From the NCBI RefSeq assembly GCF_014874065.1, contig NZ_JADBEE010000001.1, forward strand, positions 1,736,001 to 1,800,000: a stretch of DNA of 64,000 bases. Direction: 5' to 3'. Shown piece by piece: positions 63,303 through 64,000 of this stretch (positions are counted from its first letter, which is position 1; every line of letters begins with the position of its first letter). Both the position numbers and the translations under genes were made by a program. The DNA is from Nesterenkonia halotolerans (GTDB lineage: Bacteria; Actinomycetota; Actinomycetes; Actinomycetales; Micrococcaceae). A model generated the notes under the pieces. It made no database searches. It saw nothing but the letters and a program-made list of their open reading frames with translations, and was not told the DNA's origin.

Positions 63303-64000
63303 TCAGGACCTGCCCCGGGTCAGGCTCATGCTGGCCAGCAGCTCCTCGTCGGCTGCGGTCAGCGCAGCCGCCTGTGGTGGTGTGTCGATGCGTGAATGAT
63401 CCAGCAGCGCGGCCCCGAGCCGGGCGGCCAGCGGGGCGAGCAGGATCCCGTGGCGGGAGTATCCGGTGGAGACCACGAGGCCGGGTCGAAGGGTGCCGAG
63501 GTAGGGGCGCTCGTCGGGGGTGCCGGGGCGGGCCCGTGTGGTGATCTCGGTCAGCTCCATGTCCTTGACCCCGGGGAGCACGGCCACGGCGTCGCTGAGC
63601 AGCTCCTGGACGGAGCCGGCGTGGGTGCCGGTGAGGCTGTCCTCCCGGGAGGAGGCGCCGACGACCAGTCCCCCATCGGCGCGGGGGACCAGGTAGACGG
63701 AGCGGCCGTTGACCTTGGCGCGGACCGTGGCGTCGAGGATGTGAGTCTCTCCGGGCATGAGCTGGGCGGGGTTCACGCGCAGCCGCAGCACATCGCCGTG
63801 GATGGGGCGCAGGTCCAGCGGGGAGGTCTCCGGGAGACCACGGATCCCCGCGTAGCCCAGGCCCGGGACCAGGACGACGGCGGAGAACGGGCGGGCGACG
63901 TCGTCGTCGGTGGTGACGGTGAACCCGGATGCGTGACCCGGGGCCTCCGTCGCTTCCTCGACGGCGGTGACCGTCGCGGTGAGCCATTGCGCGGGTTCTC
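63303..64000 (-). CDS. thiO: Glycine oxidase ThiO, N-terminus beyond window
   Basis: The C-terminal 232 or so residues of a FAD-dependent amine oxidase that makes the imine of glycine for thiazole synthesis in aerobes. The visible part includes VVLVPGLGYAGIRGLPE, LRPIHGDVLRLRV, VYLVPRADGGLVVGAS and the flavin-contact block VSTGYSRHGILLAPL. The reading frame continues to the window edge without a stop. It precedes thiS, thiG and moeB/thiF in one run, making a complete aerobic thiazole module. Confidence 0.92.
   Translation of the reverse strand, partial: EPAQWLTATVTAVEEATEAPGHASGFTVTTDDDVARPFSAVVLVPGLGYAGIRGLPETSPLDLRPIHGDVLRLRVNPAQLMPGETHILDATVRAKVNGRSVYLVPRADGGLVVGASSREDSLTGTHAGSVQELLSDAVAVLPGVKDMELTEITTRARPGTPDERPYLGTLRPGLVVSTGYSRHGILLAPLAARLGAALLDHSRIDTPPQAAALTAADEELLASMSLTRGRS

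Overview
The window is high-GC chromosomal DNA from an actinobacterium. The gene families (MsiK-like ATPase, ROK-type XylR, DesK/LuxR-type two-component pair, CydABDC, ectoine genes) point to the Micrococcales, and a halotolerant Micrococcaceae genus such as Nesterenkonia would fit, but genus is inference. Genes are densely packed on both strands. I see no rRNA or tRNA gene, no CRISPR array, no insertion sequence and no prophage.

Positions 1-5000 hold housekeeping and stress genes: a partial inorganic pyrophosphatase, an AlkX/YcaQ-type DNA glycosylase, the CstA pyruvate/peptide transporter, a DUF427 protein and a HAD phosphatase. Positions 5200-18300 are a plant-sugar region: an aldose epimerase with an unusual acidic insertion, a ROK repressor divergent from xylA-xylB, a GH3 glycosidase, and an ABC sugar importer with one permease pair but two paralogous binding proteins and no ATPase. 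The missing ATPase is probably the stand-alone MsiK-like gene at 36895.

Positions 18300-25950 hold what I regard as the most interesting block. It contains a GntP permease, a 3-hydroxyacyl-CoA-dehydrogenase-type oxidoreductase, a TIM-barrel sugar isomerase-like protein, a triosephosphate-isomerase paralogue, a DhaK-DhaL fusion kinase, a SorC-type regulator and an RpiB paralogue. The last enzymes match the known L-erythrulose to D-erythrose-4-phosphate route (LerK, LerI, EryI). The first three look like an upstream module that would import and oxidatively decarboxylate an acid sugar to a tetrulose, with apionate as one candidate.

Positions 26000-38400 hold dps, serS, a lipid kinase, pheA with a rhodanese, an amidase, a CsbD protein, a uracil/xanthine permease, the ectoine operon ectABC, msiK, and a 24-residue hydrophobic microprotein with its own ribosome binding site and terminator. 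Positions 38400-51400 hold the cytochrome bd operon cydABDC behind a near-perfect 40-bp palindrome, an FtsX-type ABC exporter, a stand-alone cyclodeaminase and a two-component system.

Positions 51500-64000 hold a membrane alpha/beta-hydrolase, a universal stress protein, a tripartite tricarboxylate transporter (tctCBA), an AbrB-type membrane protein split into two coupled genes (the first apparently starting at CTG), and a co-directional run: GDPD, HAD phosphatase, PfkB kinase, MoeB/ThiF-rhodanese, thiG, thiS and partial thiO. Regulatory DNA is rich: several long-stem terminators, CRP/GlxR-like palindromes at carbon genes, and promoter-overlapping dyads.
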